The notes: generated by a model not told the origin, from the sequence alone. A stretch of 37,725 nucleotides of DNA from Cytidiella melzeri (GCA_022592445.1 JABYQR010000414.1:1-37725); one strand, 5' to 3'; shown: positions 1-10,216, counted from the first letter of the stretch. Made by a program: numbers and translations.

Positions 1-632
1 TTTTTTCTTTGAAAAGACGTCACCAAATTCCCAAAGATATTTGGTACTAATGGCTTCCAATTGACGGACTTCTGTTTCGTCAAAGCTGTCTTCAAAGCCC
101 TCATCTTCCTTTCCAGAAAGTTCAGCGATTATTTCTGCTATTTCTTGGTCTTCTGGATCGTCTAAGTCGATCCAGTGGATGTGAGGGTTGTCCGGGTCGA
201 CATTTCCTATTCCGTCCAGGTTGTCTGACACCGAACGTCCCTTAGGTAACTCAAGCTCATCGATCTCTTCTTGAGTTACAGTGATGTTTTTACGAGCTCT
301 TGGGGCACAGAGTTCAGGACATCTGGTAAATCTCCACTCGCCATTTGCCCAATCTATCTCCGGATTGTGGCGGGTAAGAAGGTCATCCCAATAATCATTT
401 GTTTACTACCGAGGTCAGTGACGAGCATGTGTTGTCTTGCTCGGTGCAAACCTATTTCTAGGTATGCACGTACTGAGTGAGTGATTTGACCATCTTTATT
501 GGGAGTACCGTCGACGTTGATGACATTAAACGGTGATGCCAGTTGATTTGTTACCAGATTGTTACTTTCAACCACTGACTTACTGATGAACGTGGTTGTG
601 GCTCCTGAATCTACCAGAGCTTCGACCTGCAC
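1..632 (-). pseudogene. gypsy-1 retropepsin-like protease and linker to RT (frameshifted)
   Basis: The aspartic protease motif VDSGATTTFIS, about 20 bases inside the right end, is followed by a second half ending in IIGMTFL, the usual retropepsin layout. The Asp-Ser-Gly triad is intact. After GMTFL the frame breaks near 375 (stop at 354-356). The neighbouring frame continues with RHNPEIDWANGEWRF and then an acidic linker ending in KYLWEFGDVFSKK at the left edge, which is the segment normally just before the RT fingers. A one-base deletion in the TTACC context accounts for the shift. In the element the protease would be cut from the Gag-Pol precursor and mature Gag. No start codon belongs to this segment; it would be read as part of Pol. 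Confidence 0.8.
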
Positions 633-835
633 TTTCTTTCCATATACCCAAATTGTAACTGGTAGAAAAAATGAATCTTTGAACGCGCTACATTTTGACA
701 GTATCTACGGTACAAAGATTGAGGGTATCAGGGCCTAAGTGTTCATGTTCGCAGGAAGTCACATGACGCTTCGGAAAAAATCCTTGCCCTTGGTCGGCTT
801 TTTCCCTTTACCCTTGTCAGGGGACGGGTGAGGAG

Positions 836-2222
836 TCAAAGGTTCATCATCTTCCGTTGGAACCTCCTCAATATGAGCCGCCAATCTAGGCGCGCGGTAT
901 TAACATTTTTTGTTTTTGACAACGAAGCCTTAGGGGCCTCGGCCTCGCTGTCTGATCCAGAGTCCTCGGCATCTGCTGCCCGAATCTTCTTCAGTGCCAA
1001 AGACTTGCCATCCTTCTTCACCTCCTTCTTCTTTTCATCGGGCTTCTTCTTCAGGCCGTTGAGGTTGCACTCATCCGTATTGTGTCCTTTCGACTTGTGG
1101 ATGTGGCAGAACTTTTCCGACTTTTCAGTCGAGTTCACCTCCTTGGCCTTGCCCTTGTTCCGCTTCTCATTCTTCTTCTTCTTTTTGTCCGCTGCGTCCA
1201 CCTCCATAGCAGTGGACGTATCCTTTTCTTTTGCAAAGATATGGCCCTGCGCTTTCTCCGGATAGACCTTCTTGTGAATGTCCAACAAGAGGTCGAGGAA
1301 CTGGGGCCAAGTAGTTGGAATTTTGATTTTCATCTTTTCCAATCATGACCAGCCGCATGTCCTTCTCGATGACGTGCTTGAGCTTATGAATAAGCAAGTC
1401 GTCTTCGTATCCTGAGAGTCTGCCAAGCGTGCGGAAGCGTTCCACCTACTTGATGAAATTCTTGTGCGCCAGATCTGTATTGTTGAACAAGGCATTGAGC
1501 TCCTTTCGAGCCCCTTTCTTGTCGTCCCGTTGCCCGTATTGTACCTTGAGCTCGTTTTCGAACTCTTCCCACGTTCCGATAGTCTGACCCTTTGTGAGCT
1601 TCTTGATCCACAGCTCCATGTATTGAGCCGCCGCGCCTGAGAGCCGGTTCATCGCGACGGCAATATGTTGCCTGTCTGTAGCAACGTTCTCGTGGACAAG
1701 CCACAGAGAAATCTTGTTCAACCACTCGTTGAACTTGACCTTGCCATCGGTGCCGTTGAATTCCGGAGGTTCGCCAATCTTAGGCTGGCGCGAAGATCCT
1801 CCTTGTCCTTGAGACAAGGGAAGCTGATTAATCTGGTTGACCACATTTGTGATCGTCGTTTTGACCATATCCAGGTCAGTGTCCATCCGCTGGACTTGGG
1901 TGTCAGCAGCGGACTGCGAATATAGGTCTTGAGCGACCTTATCGACGTATTCCTGGAGGTTATCCTCCAGGAGGGACAGCTGGTTGTTCCAGATAAGAAC
2001 CATCTGGTTCATCATGTTGTGGACTATGGCAGCAGTTGCTCCTCCTTCAACCGTACGAGTAAAAGCCCTTTGGGCCGTGTTCAGGTTGTGGAAAATGTGC
2101 TGCTCAAAGTTCTCAACCGAAGGGTTATAAACGATGGGAGTGATTTTCCCAAAAGGAACAGAGTGGGTGAGATTGGCGGCAGCGGAGGCAGCGTTGGATC
2201 CGGCGTTGGATTGAGAGGCCAT
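836..2222 (-). pseudogene. gypsy-1 Gag (capsid and zinc-knuckle remnant)
   Basis: The first in-frame ATG consistent with a Gag N-terminus is at 2222 (MASQSNAGSN); an upstream TTG codon is less likely. The N-terminal third is Ala/Asn/Gln-rich. It is followed by a retrotransposon Gag capsid-like segment (FNEWLNKISLWL, YMELWIKKLTKG, WEEFENELKVQYG). An in-frame TAG at 1446-1448 interrupts it, after which the same frame continues through VERFRTLGRLSGYEDDLL. Near 1335-1345 the frame shifts, and the rest (WPQFLDLLLDIHKKVYPEKA) leads to a Lys-rich tail with FCHIHKSKGHNTDEC, a C-x2-H-x4-H-x4-C knuckle. The stop is at 836-838. Role known for the family: particle assembly and RNA packaging. This copy cannot make it without readthrough and frame correction. 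Confidence 0.8.
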
Positions 2223-2391
2223 TGCTTCTAATTTCTTAGTTAGCAAAGGATAAGTGAAATACTATTTCTAGTATAAGAAGAAGAGAAACACCACTTTTCA
2301 CACATTGAACTCTTGTCAGAGTTGTTTTCACACATTAAATCCTTTTCAGGAAGTTGTCACCAAGTAAAATGAGGCTTGTCAGCCATACATT

Positions 2392-3225
2392 TTATTCCAT
2401 TTCCGCATATACAAAGGCGTTCATGTCGAACAGCCCTTCTAGCAACTCTAGTATGTAACCACATCTCCGATGTATGTCTACAAAACTAATCCTTCCTAAA
2501 CTCTTCAAGTCCTTTTTCAACATCCTCCATTCCCTATTTGTCATCTTATCCGTGTGATTCTCCTTGAACCACTGTTCAACCATGAATACACGGCCGATCA
2601 GCAGCTGAGCTTTCTCCCTGCGAGTGTTGAGCTGGTGGTTAGATGATTGCCCACCACTCAAGAAGGAGGCATCCAGCTTCTTGAGCACAGGTTCAAGCCT
2701 TTGACAGGCAGCTGTGATCATCGGTTCGAACTCCTCTTGACGAAGTATTAACTTCGTTTTACAGAAGTGGAGAGAAGCGGGAATCGGAGTGGGAGTGGGA
2801 ATGTAAGCGCGTTGATTGCGCTCCTCGATACGCTGAAGGAGAGTAAGCTTTTCAGCTTTCTCCTTCTCTTGCTTCTTGATACGATCGAGAAGGCTGAGTT
2901 GAGACATGAGGTGAGAGACCTGTCTCATACGATCCTGGTTCTCCTCATGCTCAATGGTGGTGCGAGCCTGCTCCTCGAGGTCGATCCTCTTGATGAGGGG
3001 CTTGTTATTGGGGTATTTGAGCCGGCGAGGCTTGCCAGCGTCCTTGAACTTGTCGAGTGTCTCCTTGGAGACGGTGAGGCGTTCCTGAAGTCCGGTGACT
3101 TCATTACGGACTGGGATGGAGTAGGGGGCCTTGCGGCCAGACCTAGCAGCGATGAAGCGAGAAATGGCATGGTGACTGTGTGACAATGTGTGATGAGCTT
3201 GACAGCTCAGCGGTGTGCAAAACAA
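2392..3225 (-). CDS. Leader ORF between gypsy-1 5' LTR and gag, function unknown, no early ATG
   Basis: This frame stays open from 3318 down to the stop at 2392. Its first ATG comes only after about 98 codons from the TTG at 3225, although the sequence before it already looks coding (KFKDAGKPRRLKYPNNKP, IDLEEQARTTIEHEENQ). The middle is a charged, Leu-heptad-rich stretch (LMSQLSLLDRIKKQEKEKAE) likely to form a coiled coil. The C-terminal 100 residues are mixed alpha (VMVEQWFKENHTDKMTNREW-like composition, ending FDMNAFVYAEME). I recognise no domain. The position, between LTR and gag, is unusual for gypsy elements. Possible explanations are an exon spliced to a leader exon, a fragment of a captured host gene, or a non-ATG ORF. 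An acceptor-like CTTTATGCAG lies just upstream near 3230. The frame is intact while gag and protease are broken. Confidence 0.45.
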   Translation of the reverse strand: MFCTPLSCQAHHTLSHSHHAISRFIAARSGRKAPYSIPVRNEVTGLQERLTVSKETLDKFKDAGKPRRLKYPNNKPLIKRIDLEEQARTTIEHEENQDRMRQVSHLMSQLSLLDRIKKQEKEKAEKLTLLQRIEERNQRAYIPTPTPIPASLHFCKTKLILRQEEFEPMITAACQRLEPVLKKLDASFLSGGQSSNHQLNTRREKAQLLIGRVFMVEQWFKENHTDKMTNREWRMLKKDLKSLGRISFVDIHRRCGYILELLEGLFDMNAFVYAEME

Positions 3226-3749
3226 ATCTGCATAAAGGAGAGGTCCTGTGTGTGCGTGGGGTAGTGCCGGCGTCGGCCTGGACTCTCTCTCCAGGTCCGG
3301 TGGTGTATAGGATCTCCGTCACGGTTCCACCCGTGCGGCAAATGGTTGGCGGATAAGTATTACACTGACCCTAAGTCCGGCCAGAACAAGTTACCCGTCT
3401 ACGTGCCTAGGCACTCATGGGTTTCTAGTCCTGTTGTCTAGCTCTTATAACGAGCTGTCTGACACCAGACTCCACTATCGCCTGTGGGGAGGCACACTTT
3501 CATCAGGTTGGCATAATGCCAACCCCTGCTCTGATCAGCTCTAGGAGCGTCGGGCGAGAGGATGATTCAAGTTGTGCACATCAAGGCAAAGCCTAGACAT
3601 GACTACCACTTAAAGCCTATGGTCCGGCTACCTCTATTTCTAGAGGATTTGTAGAGGGGCCCACGCACAGGCACAAGACCTAGAAGAAAGGTGAAAGAAA
3701 CCTCCAGCACGTCCAAAGACGTGAGGGAGTAGGGGCAGTCTTATCCAAA
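3226..3749 (-). other. gypsy-1 leader with a run of short hairpins
   Basis: There is no credible coding frame. On the minus strand the leader contains at least eight short, near-perfect inverted repeats one after another: CACGTC-TTTG-GACGTG, CTCTA-GAAA-TAGAG, GTTGGCATTATGCCAAC, GTCTG-GT-GTCAGAC-like, GCTC-GTTATAA-GAGC, GTGCCTAGGCAC, CACGG-GTGGAA-CCGTG and CCTGGA-GAGAGAG-TCCAGG. This is the region just after the 5' LTR where primer binding, dimerisation and packaging signals would sit. No clear tRNA-complementary primer site is recognised right after the LTR (TTTGGATAAGACTGCCCC). The RNA role is inferred from position and pairing only. Confidence 0.5.
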
Positions 3750-4474
3750 TGTAACAGTAATGCTACACTCACCAGATAAGTTGGTTAACTTGAGGGGGAG
3801 GTGGTGAGATAGAGAGTAAGAGTGGTGGTGAGCGAAGTACTGGTGGGTACTGAGTAGTCCTGGTTCAACAGAGTGGATAAGACTGAGGGGATATGCCCTC
3901 AGGAGTGCCTCTATATATACATGAAGGGGAGGACCCCAGGTACTACCCTAAGACCCCTAATACCTACATGAGTAAGCGAAGTAATCTACCTTACTAAGCA
4001 TGCCCTATGCCCTAGTGGTGCCACTTCAATAATCAACCAATAGCAATTGTCCCCATGACCTGACCCCATGACCCAGCTCCAAGGCTAGACTTGTTCTAGC
4101 TTGTTCTAAGACAAGGCTAGACTTTTCCAGAAGGTTCTAAGAACTATGACATCATCTAATGGAATGTTCTATACTATGACATCATAGTTCCAGCATGTTC
4201 CACAATGTTCCAGAGAGTTCTATCATGTGATACACAGATAAGGAAAGGAGCGCATCAGCGCATCAGAGACAGAAGGCGCATCAGCGCATCAATTGATAGG
4301 CACTGAGAATAAGCGCCGGAATAGGCACCTGATAAGCGCCAGATAAGCGCTGGATAAGCGCCTAAATAGACGCCGGATAAGCGCTGGATAAGCGCTTGAC
4401 AAGCGCTTAAATATTCCCAATAATACCGTTGCCTGGTAAGGCAAGTCTTGTAGAAACATTGAAAATCTGTGACA
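3750..4474 (-). repeat. gypsy-1 5' LTR (725 bp)
   Basis: On the minus strand the LTR begins TGTCACAG and ends CTGTTACA, giving near-perfect inverted termini and TG...CA ends. The boundaries are fixed by alignment to the solo LTR at 25975-26654. Inside are a run of GCGCTTATCC/GCGCCTATTCC units (about 4289-4410), GCGCATCAGCGCATCAG repeats, TGACATCA motifs and a TATATATA box before the GAGGCACTCC segment. This copy has more of the GCGCTTATC units than the solo copy, which explains most of the 45-bp length difference. As 5' LTR it would drive transcription leftwards. Confidence 0.9.
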
Positions 4475-6031
4475 GCTTGCGTCGTTGCAGACCTTCATCC
4501 AGTCGCTCGCCGCCCAGCCCGAAGCGGTCATGGCATCAGGAAACAGATCCACAGTAAAGATGCGCACCGTGTATAAGTCAGTGGCCTTGATGATCAGGTT
4601 CTTTGTTCCACTGATATATTCGTTGCGACTGGGCTTTGGACGAAGTGCTGCCTGTGGGTTCACATATCCAATTGGCTCGTATGGTCTCGGTTCTGGCGAT
4701 ATATGCTGTCGGTGTCTTTGCTGTAAGGTATGGTCTGAGCTTTCCTCTCGCTGATCCTGATGCCAGGCCAACGGGACAGACACGCGCGAGTTCTGCTCCT
4801 TTTCTGCTATCCTGCCATGAGTCGGACGATGTTGACGATTGATATCCCGCAAAGAGGTGCTGTTTTCTGTTGAATGGACAACACTGTGCTGTCGACTTGA
4901 GTTGCGAGACAGCGAGCGTGGCCGTTCTTTCATGAAATGCAATGAGTCAGAGGCCAGACTTTTGGGGTGGAACACCATGCACGGAAATACTTACCATGAA
5001 CAGGCTCAGGTGAGCTTTGATGCAATGGACTTGGAGATGGTGTGCGCATTGGCGATGTCCCAGTCGAGAGCTGCCCTAACAGAGAAGAACGCCCGCTGGT
5101 ACACAATCCTGGCTGGCCTTGAGAAGAGGGCAAGCTGTTGCGATGTCGGAATGAGCCGCGACCTGGTTGGTCCTCACAATCATGGCTTCGACCACGGCTG
5201 TGGAAGGTCTCAAGACCTGTAGCCAATACTATGATGAGGAATTAGCTTCATACCGTTACTGACGTGACAAACAAACATGTACCGCTACCATCCTGTGGAG
5301 ACGTGACTTATGACTCAGTCGCGCAAGCCTTTTGGGCGGTGATTTTGTGGTATCAACCACACCCTTTGATACAAACTCAAGCACAATGGTTAGCCTACTG
5401 TGTACCAAAGATATGTAGGAACGGCGTGGACTTACCGAGGAAGGATCTTTGGATTCCATCCCATCTTCCGATTCATACTTGTGCTCATCATTTGAGCCAT
5501 CTGCACGCTCAATACTGCGCTGCCGTATCTCTGTGGTGAGTACATGATTCTTGACTACCACACGACAATCGAGGTAATTAGTTGGCACACACGACAACAG
5601 CGCTGACAAATGTTACATACCGCGTACTTGACGTTTGAGCACTGCGAGTTCTTGAAGGGCTTTATGCAGCTTCTTCTGTGTTGCTGTCTCAGCGTTGTTC
5701 TCTACGGTAGTGCATCACAAGTTCAGGTTATTCCTGACACGTCACAGTATGAATACGTACCAGTTTCTTTTTGTTTTGCAGATCTTTTCCGCAGCCGCAC
5801 AGTGTCTGGAGGAAGAATGTCTTCGGGTGTCACTTCTGTACAAGGGCCACGTCGATGTTTTTTCTTGCGTTGGGTGCTAGTGGAAGAAGCTAGGAAATCA
5901 AACATCAGCTTATACCAAACACTTGTACTCGACGTCAGAGCTGACAGTGTGCAGAAAATCGCACCTTCAGGTCTGTCGAGATTATCCTCATTTTCAGAGA
6001 GGATGGCCCGCTTTGATGACGGCGGCGGCAT
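4475..6031 (-). pseudogene. Spliced DUF6532-like gene, cut by the gypsy-1 insertion
   Basis: The start is ATG at 6031 (MPPPSSKRAILSENEDN). Consistent exons on the minus strand are 6031-5965, 5889-5761, 5701-5621, 5554-5436, 5216-4995 and 4926-4475. Introns have GT...AG ends, mostly GTAAGT/GTATGT/GTACGT donors and 59-75 nt sizes, and the reading phase is kept across them. One further small exon probably lies between 5435 and 5217. The N-terminal part is basic and low in complexity, with a short coiled coil (LHKALQELAVLKRQVR). The last exon holds LIIKATDLYTVRIFTVDLFP followed by a WAASDW segment, which resembles the start of the basidiomycete DUF6532 domain. The frame stops dead at the LTR boundary (4474), so the C-terminal part is separated. 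The gene is divergent from the Plavaka transposase with 139 bp between the two ATGs. DUF6532 is inferred from memory; its function is unknown. Confidence 0.65.
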
Positions 6032-6170
6032 TGTAAAAAAGCTTGACAGCAGGAGTGTGGTAGGGAAAAGCGAGCAGAGAGGTGAGAGTCCGGCTGCAAG
6101 TGTGCCGGAAAATTGCAAGTGTCTGTGCGTCAACCATCCTCACCCTTTCGCATCTGATCCTGGTCCTCCA

Positions 6171-9100
6171 ATGCCCTCCTACATCTGCTTTTACTGTGGT
6201 GCTGAGAAACTCACTGCTCAAAGCCTTCGAAAACACATTCAGCACAGAGACAACTGTAAAACCGCGTTTTACGCACGTCTCACATGCAGACCTTCAGCAA
6301 ACAACGACTGTTTGTCTCCCGGACTTCTTGCATCTCTGCAAGTCTCTGAAAATCATGTGGAGCCTGTCACAGACAACAGCAGCATTGTATCTCCCGCAGC
6401 GACGAGCTTCAACTACTCACCTGAGGAAAGTTCAAGTTCTTCGCGTTCACGGTCAGACTCTACCAACGTTGCAGAATTACAGTCACCATCAAAACAGGCA
6501 CGGGTTGATGATGAAGAGGAGATGGAGCCGGGTGGACTGCCAAGAGACCCATTTTGCCACTTTCCTGGAGATCAGTACTCAGCGGGCCAAACGTACGGGA
6601 AGGGGCCAAATGTCATTGAGGCAATGGCAGAGGCTAGGAGGAAGGAGGGCATATCTGACCAGGATCCCTGGGCACCCTTTGCGAGCGGGGAAGAGTGGGA
6701 ATTTGTGCGATGGGCAATGCAGTCAGGGGTCAGTCAGGGTGACATTGATAAGTACCTGAAACTCGAGATGGTGAGTGTTTTGTGTGGCTATGCCGGAGAC
6801 ATCTCTGACCTTGATCAGACTCAAACACGTTCGGGACTGTCCTTCAAGAACAAACAGTTGTTCTTCGCTAAGGTTGTCAGTCTTCCGAAGGGCCCAAATT
6901 GGCAGTGTGAGGTTTGGGAGGTGAAAGGCACGGAAGTCGACGAGAACGAGAACATGAGAACAGAAGTGGTCAAGCTCTGGAAACGCAATCCTGTCGAGTG
7001 TATCAAAGACCTCTTAGCCAATCCAATGTTCGCAGATCACATGCGATACAAGCCAGAGAGATTGTATGAAGATGAAGATGGGAAGCGGCCGATATTCAAC
7101 GAAATGTGGACGGGAGAGTGGTGGGAAAAGCTGCAGGTATGTTACTTTCTAACCCTGTATCTGGAGTTTCATGATGATGATGGTTGTGGGTGAGATAGAA
7201 ACTCTTACCAACAGGCGCAACTATTGTACCTGTCATTCTTGCCTCAGATAAGACCCAACTCTCGACGTTCAGCGGTGACAAGTCCGCATGGCCTGTTTAC
7301 CTCACCATTGGTAATATATCAAAGGACCTCCGACGCTCACCTTCCGCACGTGCTACTGTGCTCATTAGATACCTTCCTGTCTCGAAGCTTGAATGCTTTT
7401 CAAAGGCAGAGCGCTCAGCAAAGATCTATGAACTGTTTCATCAGTGTATGTCGTCGCTCCTAGAGCCATTGGTCCAAGCAGGCACGAATGGCGTGGAAAT
7501 GGTCTGTGCCGACGGGTTCATTCGCCACGTATACCCTATCATTGCGGCTTACATTGCAGATCACCCTGAGCAGTGTCTGGTTGCGTGCACAAGAGAGAAT
7601 GCCTGCCCCAAGTGTCAAATTAGCCCTGATCATTGAGGTGAGACACATCACTCACCCTTCCGTGATCCAGAGCAGACGAAGTCCTGGATCGATGATGCTT
7701 TACACGGCTGGCCTCGCGCAGCTAAGGATGCAAATATCCGCCCTATCAAACCGTTCTGGGCATCCTTACCTCACTGTGACATTTTCCAGGCTCTAACTCC
7801 TGACATACTCCATCAGCTGCACAAAGGGATGTTCAAAGACCACTTGGTTAAGTGGACGACAGCATGTGTGGGAGGAAAGGAGACGGAAATTGATCGTTGC
7901 TATCACACAATGACTGCTCACCCTGGTCTTCGACACTTCAAACGCGGCATTTCTTTGGTATCACAATGGACAGGAGCTGAGTATAAGCACATGGAGAAAG
8001 TTTTCCTTGGCATCATTGCAGGTTCCGCAGATCAGAGAGTTGAAGGCGCAGTTCGCACTGTGCTTGACTTCATTCACTACGCCCACTTCGAGACGCAAAA
8101 CGAGGACTCTCTTAGCCGCCTCGAAGCCTCATGGAGAGCATTTCATGACACCAAGAGTGTGTTCCTAGAGCTCGGAGTACGTCAGCACTTCAACATTGCG
8201 AAGCTACATTCCATGTCACACTACGTTCGTTCAATCTGGCTTCTTGGAACAGCTGATGGGTACAACACCGAGAACCCTGAACGGTTGCACATTGACTTCG
8301 CCAAAATTGCCTACCGCGCAAGCAACAAGAAGGACTACATCAAGCAAATGACAAAATGGTTAGAACGTCAAGACTCGATGCAGCGCTTTCAAGCGTACCT
8401 GGAATTCTTCCACCCCACTTTGAAGAGTGGCAGTACATCTGGAACAGCAGAAGACGAGGGCGATAGTGATAATGAGCACGCGGAAGGTGGTGAACAAGAG
8501 GATGAGGACAGAGAACACCAAGCTGAGTATAATATTGCAAAGCGCGTACCTTTCCCTCGGATGTCCATTGCAACAATTGAGAATGACATGGGCGCTGTTG
8601 ACTTCAAGAAATGCCTAGGGAAATTTCTACAAGAACATTTGTCTTCATCAGTGCGAGAGATTGATGTTGATGAACTAATGCATGTAGAGGTATACAAGCA
8701 GTTCAAGCGTGACCTGCCGTTGATGAGCCAGGTTTTGGAGAAGTCATCTGTTGACATCATTCGCGCTGCTCCTCCTCTGCCCGCTCAAGGTCGCCGTCAA
8801 GCAGTCCCTGCTCAGTTTTCCACTGTCCTTGCCTTCAAAACATCTGGCGACCACGGAGAAAAAAGTCGTACAGGGGTAGTGAACCCAATAGCAGGTGCAT
8901 GCGAGTACTATGCTCTCTCATTTTGGCTCAGTCACTGACTGCCACTGACTCATTGCATAGGACTCACCGTTGGTGAAGTACACTTGATTTTCAATGTACC
9001 ACGCAAGTACCAGGCTGCGTCAGAATGCCCTCTGGCATACATGGAGTGGTTCACAGGCTTGGAAAGTTGGAACCACAGTATTGGCATGTTTTCTGTTTCT

Positions 9101-9265
9101 CCCTCATCCCGTAATCACCGTTGCCACGCGTCAATTATCCCCATAACTCAGATTCAACGCACCTGTCATTTAATACCGGTTTTTGGCACGGCGATGGATA
9201 CAACATGGACCAGAGAGAACGTCGCGCAGCGTAGTCACAAGTTCTTTGTCAACCCATACCTTTGA
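6171..9265 (+). pseudogene. Plavaka-type transposase, four exons, one in-frame stop
   Basis: Exons are 6171-6770, 6819-7136, 7199-8894 and 8961-9265; introns are 48, 62 and 66 nt with GT...AG ends. They join to 972 codons with a single TGA at 7634-7636. The protein starts with a C2H2-like finger (CFYCGAEKLTAQSLRKHIQH). It continues with an acidic linker, DPWAPFASGEEWEFVRW, then the core blocks [60 protein letters not shown] and GYNTENPERLHIDFAKIAYR, and ends with FFVNPYL. These blocks are typical of the fungal Plavaka superfamily of cut-and-paste transposases with an RNase H-like fold; the Asp and Glu residues in them are the likely metal ligands. The stop sits where CGA would give Arg, so it looks like one C-to-T change. 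The start was chosen because the zinc finger follows at once. I did not identify terminal inverted repeats for this element. Confidence 0.85.
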
Positions 9266-9624
9266 CACACCGATTTTGTACTGCTCTGGCTTCTTGTTGA
9301 TAGGTGGCTTGAGTCTAAGGGCATATAATTCATGATCTAACTACAAATTGTTGCTTGAAATCAATATTCAATTGTGCATTAGTACGAGGCACTGGACGTA
9401 GGTTGGATGCTGTAGTCAGAGGCATGAGCGGTAAAGCCCGTCATATCACGTATCAGCGTTTACAGAGAGGACTTTCAGGGGCACCCGTCTTCAGAGGCAG
9501 ATCATGTGGCAGACGTGCTCCTGAGAGCTCCGGAGCAGGTTCATCAGCTACCACGCCCTCAGGAAACAGCTGTCAGGGTGCCCATCTTCGGAGCCGAACA
9601 GTGTTTCCTGATGCAAGGTGAGTG
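9266..9624 (+). other. 3' flank of the Plavaka gene; possible small exon at its end
   Basis: The first 150 bases after the transposase stop are AT-rich and non-coding. From about 9470 to 9617 one plus-strand frame is open and coding-like (ADHVADVLLRAPEQVHQLPR). It ends in CAG followed by the donor-like GTGAGT at 9618. It may be an exon remnant of another gene. I cannot name it. Confidence 0.25.
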
Positions 9625-10216
9625 GGACTTGGACAACAAATTACTGACCAGGGAGTGCTGAAGCAACAAAGGGCCTGGAGCAACAGAGGTGTGCAGACTT
9701 GCAGGTATGAGCTAGCTGTGAGAATAACTTCAGCACATTGATCCAAGGCAAGTGCACCAGGGACAACAAGGTACTGACCAGCCAGCACTGAAGGAATGGA
9801 AAGACGGAAGTGTGTTGAGGTAGAAGGAGGGTAGCAATGGTGCTTTATAACATTGTCACTCTGCTGTGCTAAGTCAACAAGTAAAAAATGCACACAGCAA
9901 TACGCTGACAATGTCCTTTTTTTTTGCTGCAGTAGCTGCCAATTGCATGATATCAATAGTACATGGTTACCAGTTGTGGCACTGAACAGCCTTCAACAAC
10001 AGGAGTATGTTTTGAATCAGTCTGGTCTGTTACATTCACTACGCTTGATATAGCAGCACATTATTTCAAAGACATCTTTGCTATGCCTGCAATAGAGCTA
10101 TTGAGGGATCACACTGCCATGCTAGAGGATAGCTGCGCACCATGCAACCACATAGCCATGCAAAGTTTGAGATCAGTGAGTGCATGCCTACCAAACACAG
10201 AGTCATTCATGGGGTG
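9625..10216 (+). repeat. Dispersed repeat A, copy 1
   Basis: The block can be aligned by eye along nearly its whole length to 19622-20218. Shared segments include AAAGGGCCTGGAGCAACAG, GTGCAGACTTGCAGGTATGA, GGTAGCAATGGTGCTTTAT and CTTTGCTATGCCTGCAATAG. Partial copies of the second half occur at 20370-20535 and 29025-29115. No open frame is conserved between copies, so it is probably non-coding. The alignment ends near 10216, just before the copia LTR. Confidence 0.75.

Larger units (their letters stand above)
1..4474 (-). mobile_element. Ty3/gypsy LTR retrotransposon (gypsy-1), 5' part
   Basis: Reading leftwards from 4474 there is a 5' LTR (4474-3750), a hairpin-rich leader (3749-3226), a leader ORF (3225-2392), gag (2222-836), protease (about 632-355) and the linker that precedes reverse transcriptase (about 350-1). 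RT, RNase H, integrase and the 3' LTR lie beyond the left edge. The gag-protease order, a CHHC-like knuckle, the DSGATTTFIS protease motif and the linker ending in an aromatic-rich FGDVFSKK run fit Ty3/gypsy. The copy is dead: gag has an in-frame TAG and a frameshift, and protease has a frameshift. A solo LTR of the same family lies at 25975-26654 in the opposite orientation, so the family has moved within this locus. The 3' end is not visible, so the target duplication cannot be checked; the base run next to the LTR is GCTTG. Confidence 0.85.

Noticed and set aside
836..1348. Plus-strand Phe/Ser-rich open frames over the gypsy-1 gag
   Set aside because: They are mirror images of the Lys/Asp/Glu-rich gag coding strand and have no independent features.
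3560..3700. Hammerhead-like CTGATGA core in the gypsy-1 leader (minus strand)
   Set aside because: The sequence after CTGATGA does not form a stem II followed by GAAA, so the catalytic core is incomplete.
4480..5222. Plus-strand frames at 4485-4842 and 4839-5222
   Set aside because: They lie opposite phase-consistent minus-strand exons and cross their intron; no independent coding signal was seen.
5610..6170. Long plus-strand open frame extending the Plavaka ORF upstream to 5610
   Set aside because: This stretch is antisense to the first exons and introns of the minus-strand DUF6532-like gene, whose splice sites and phases fit well. The zinc finger typical of the transposase N-terminus starts directly at ATG 6171.
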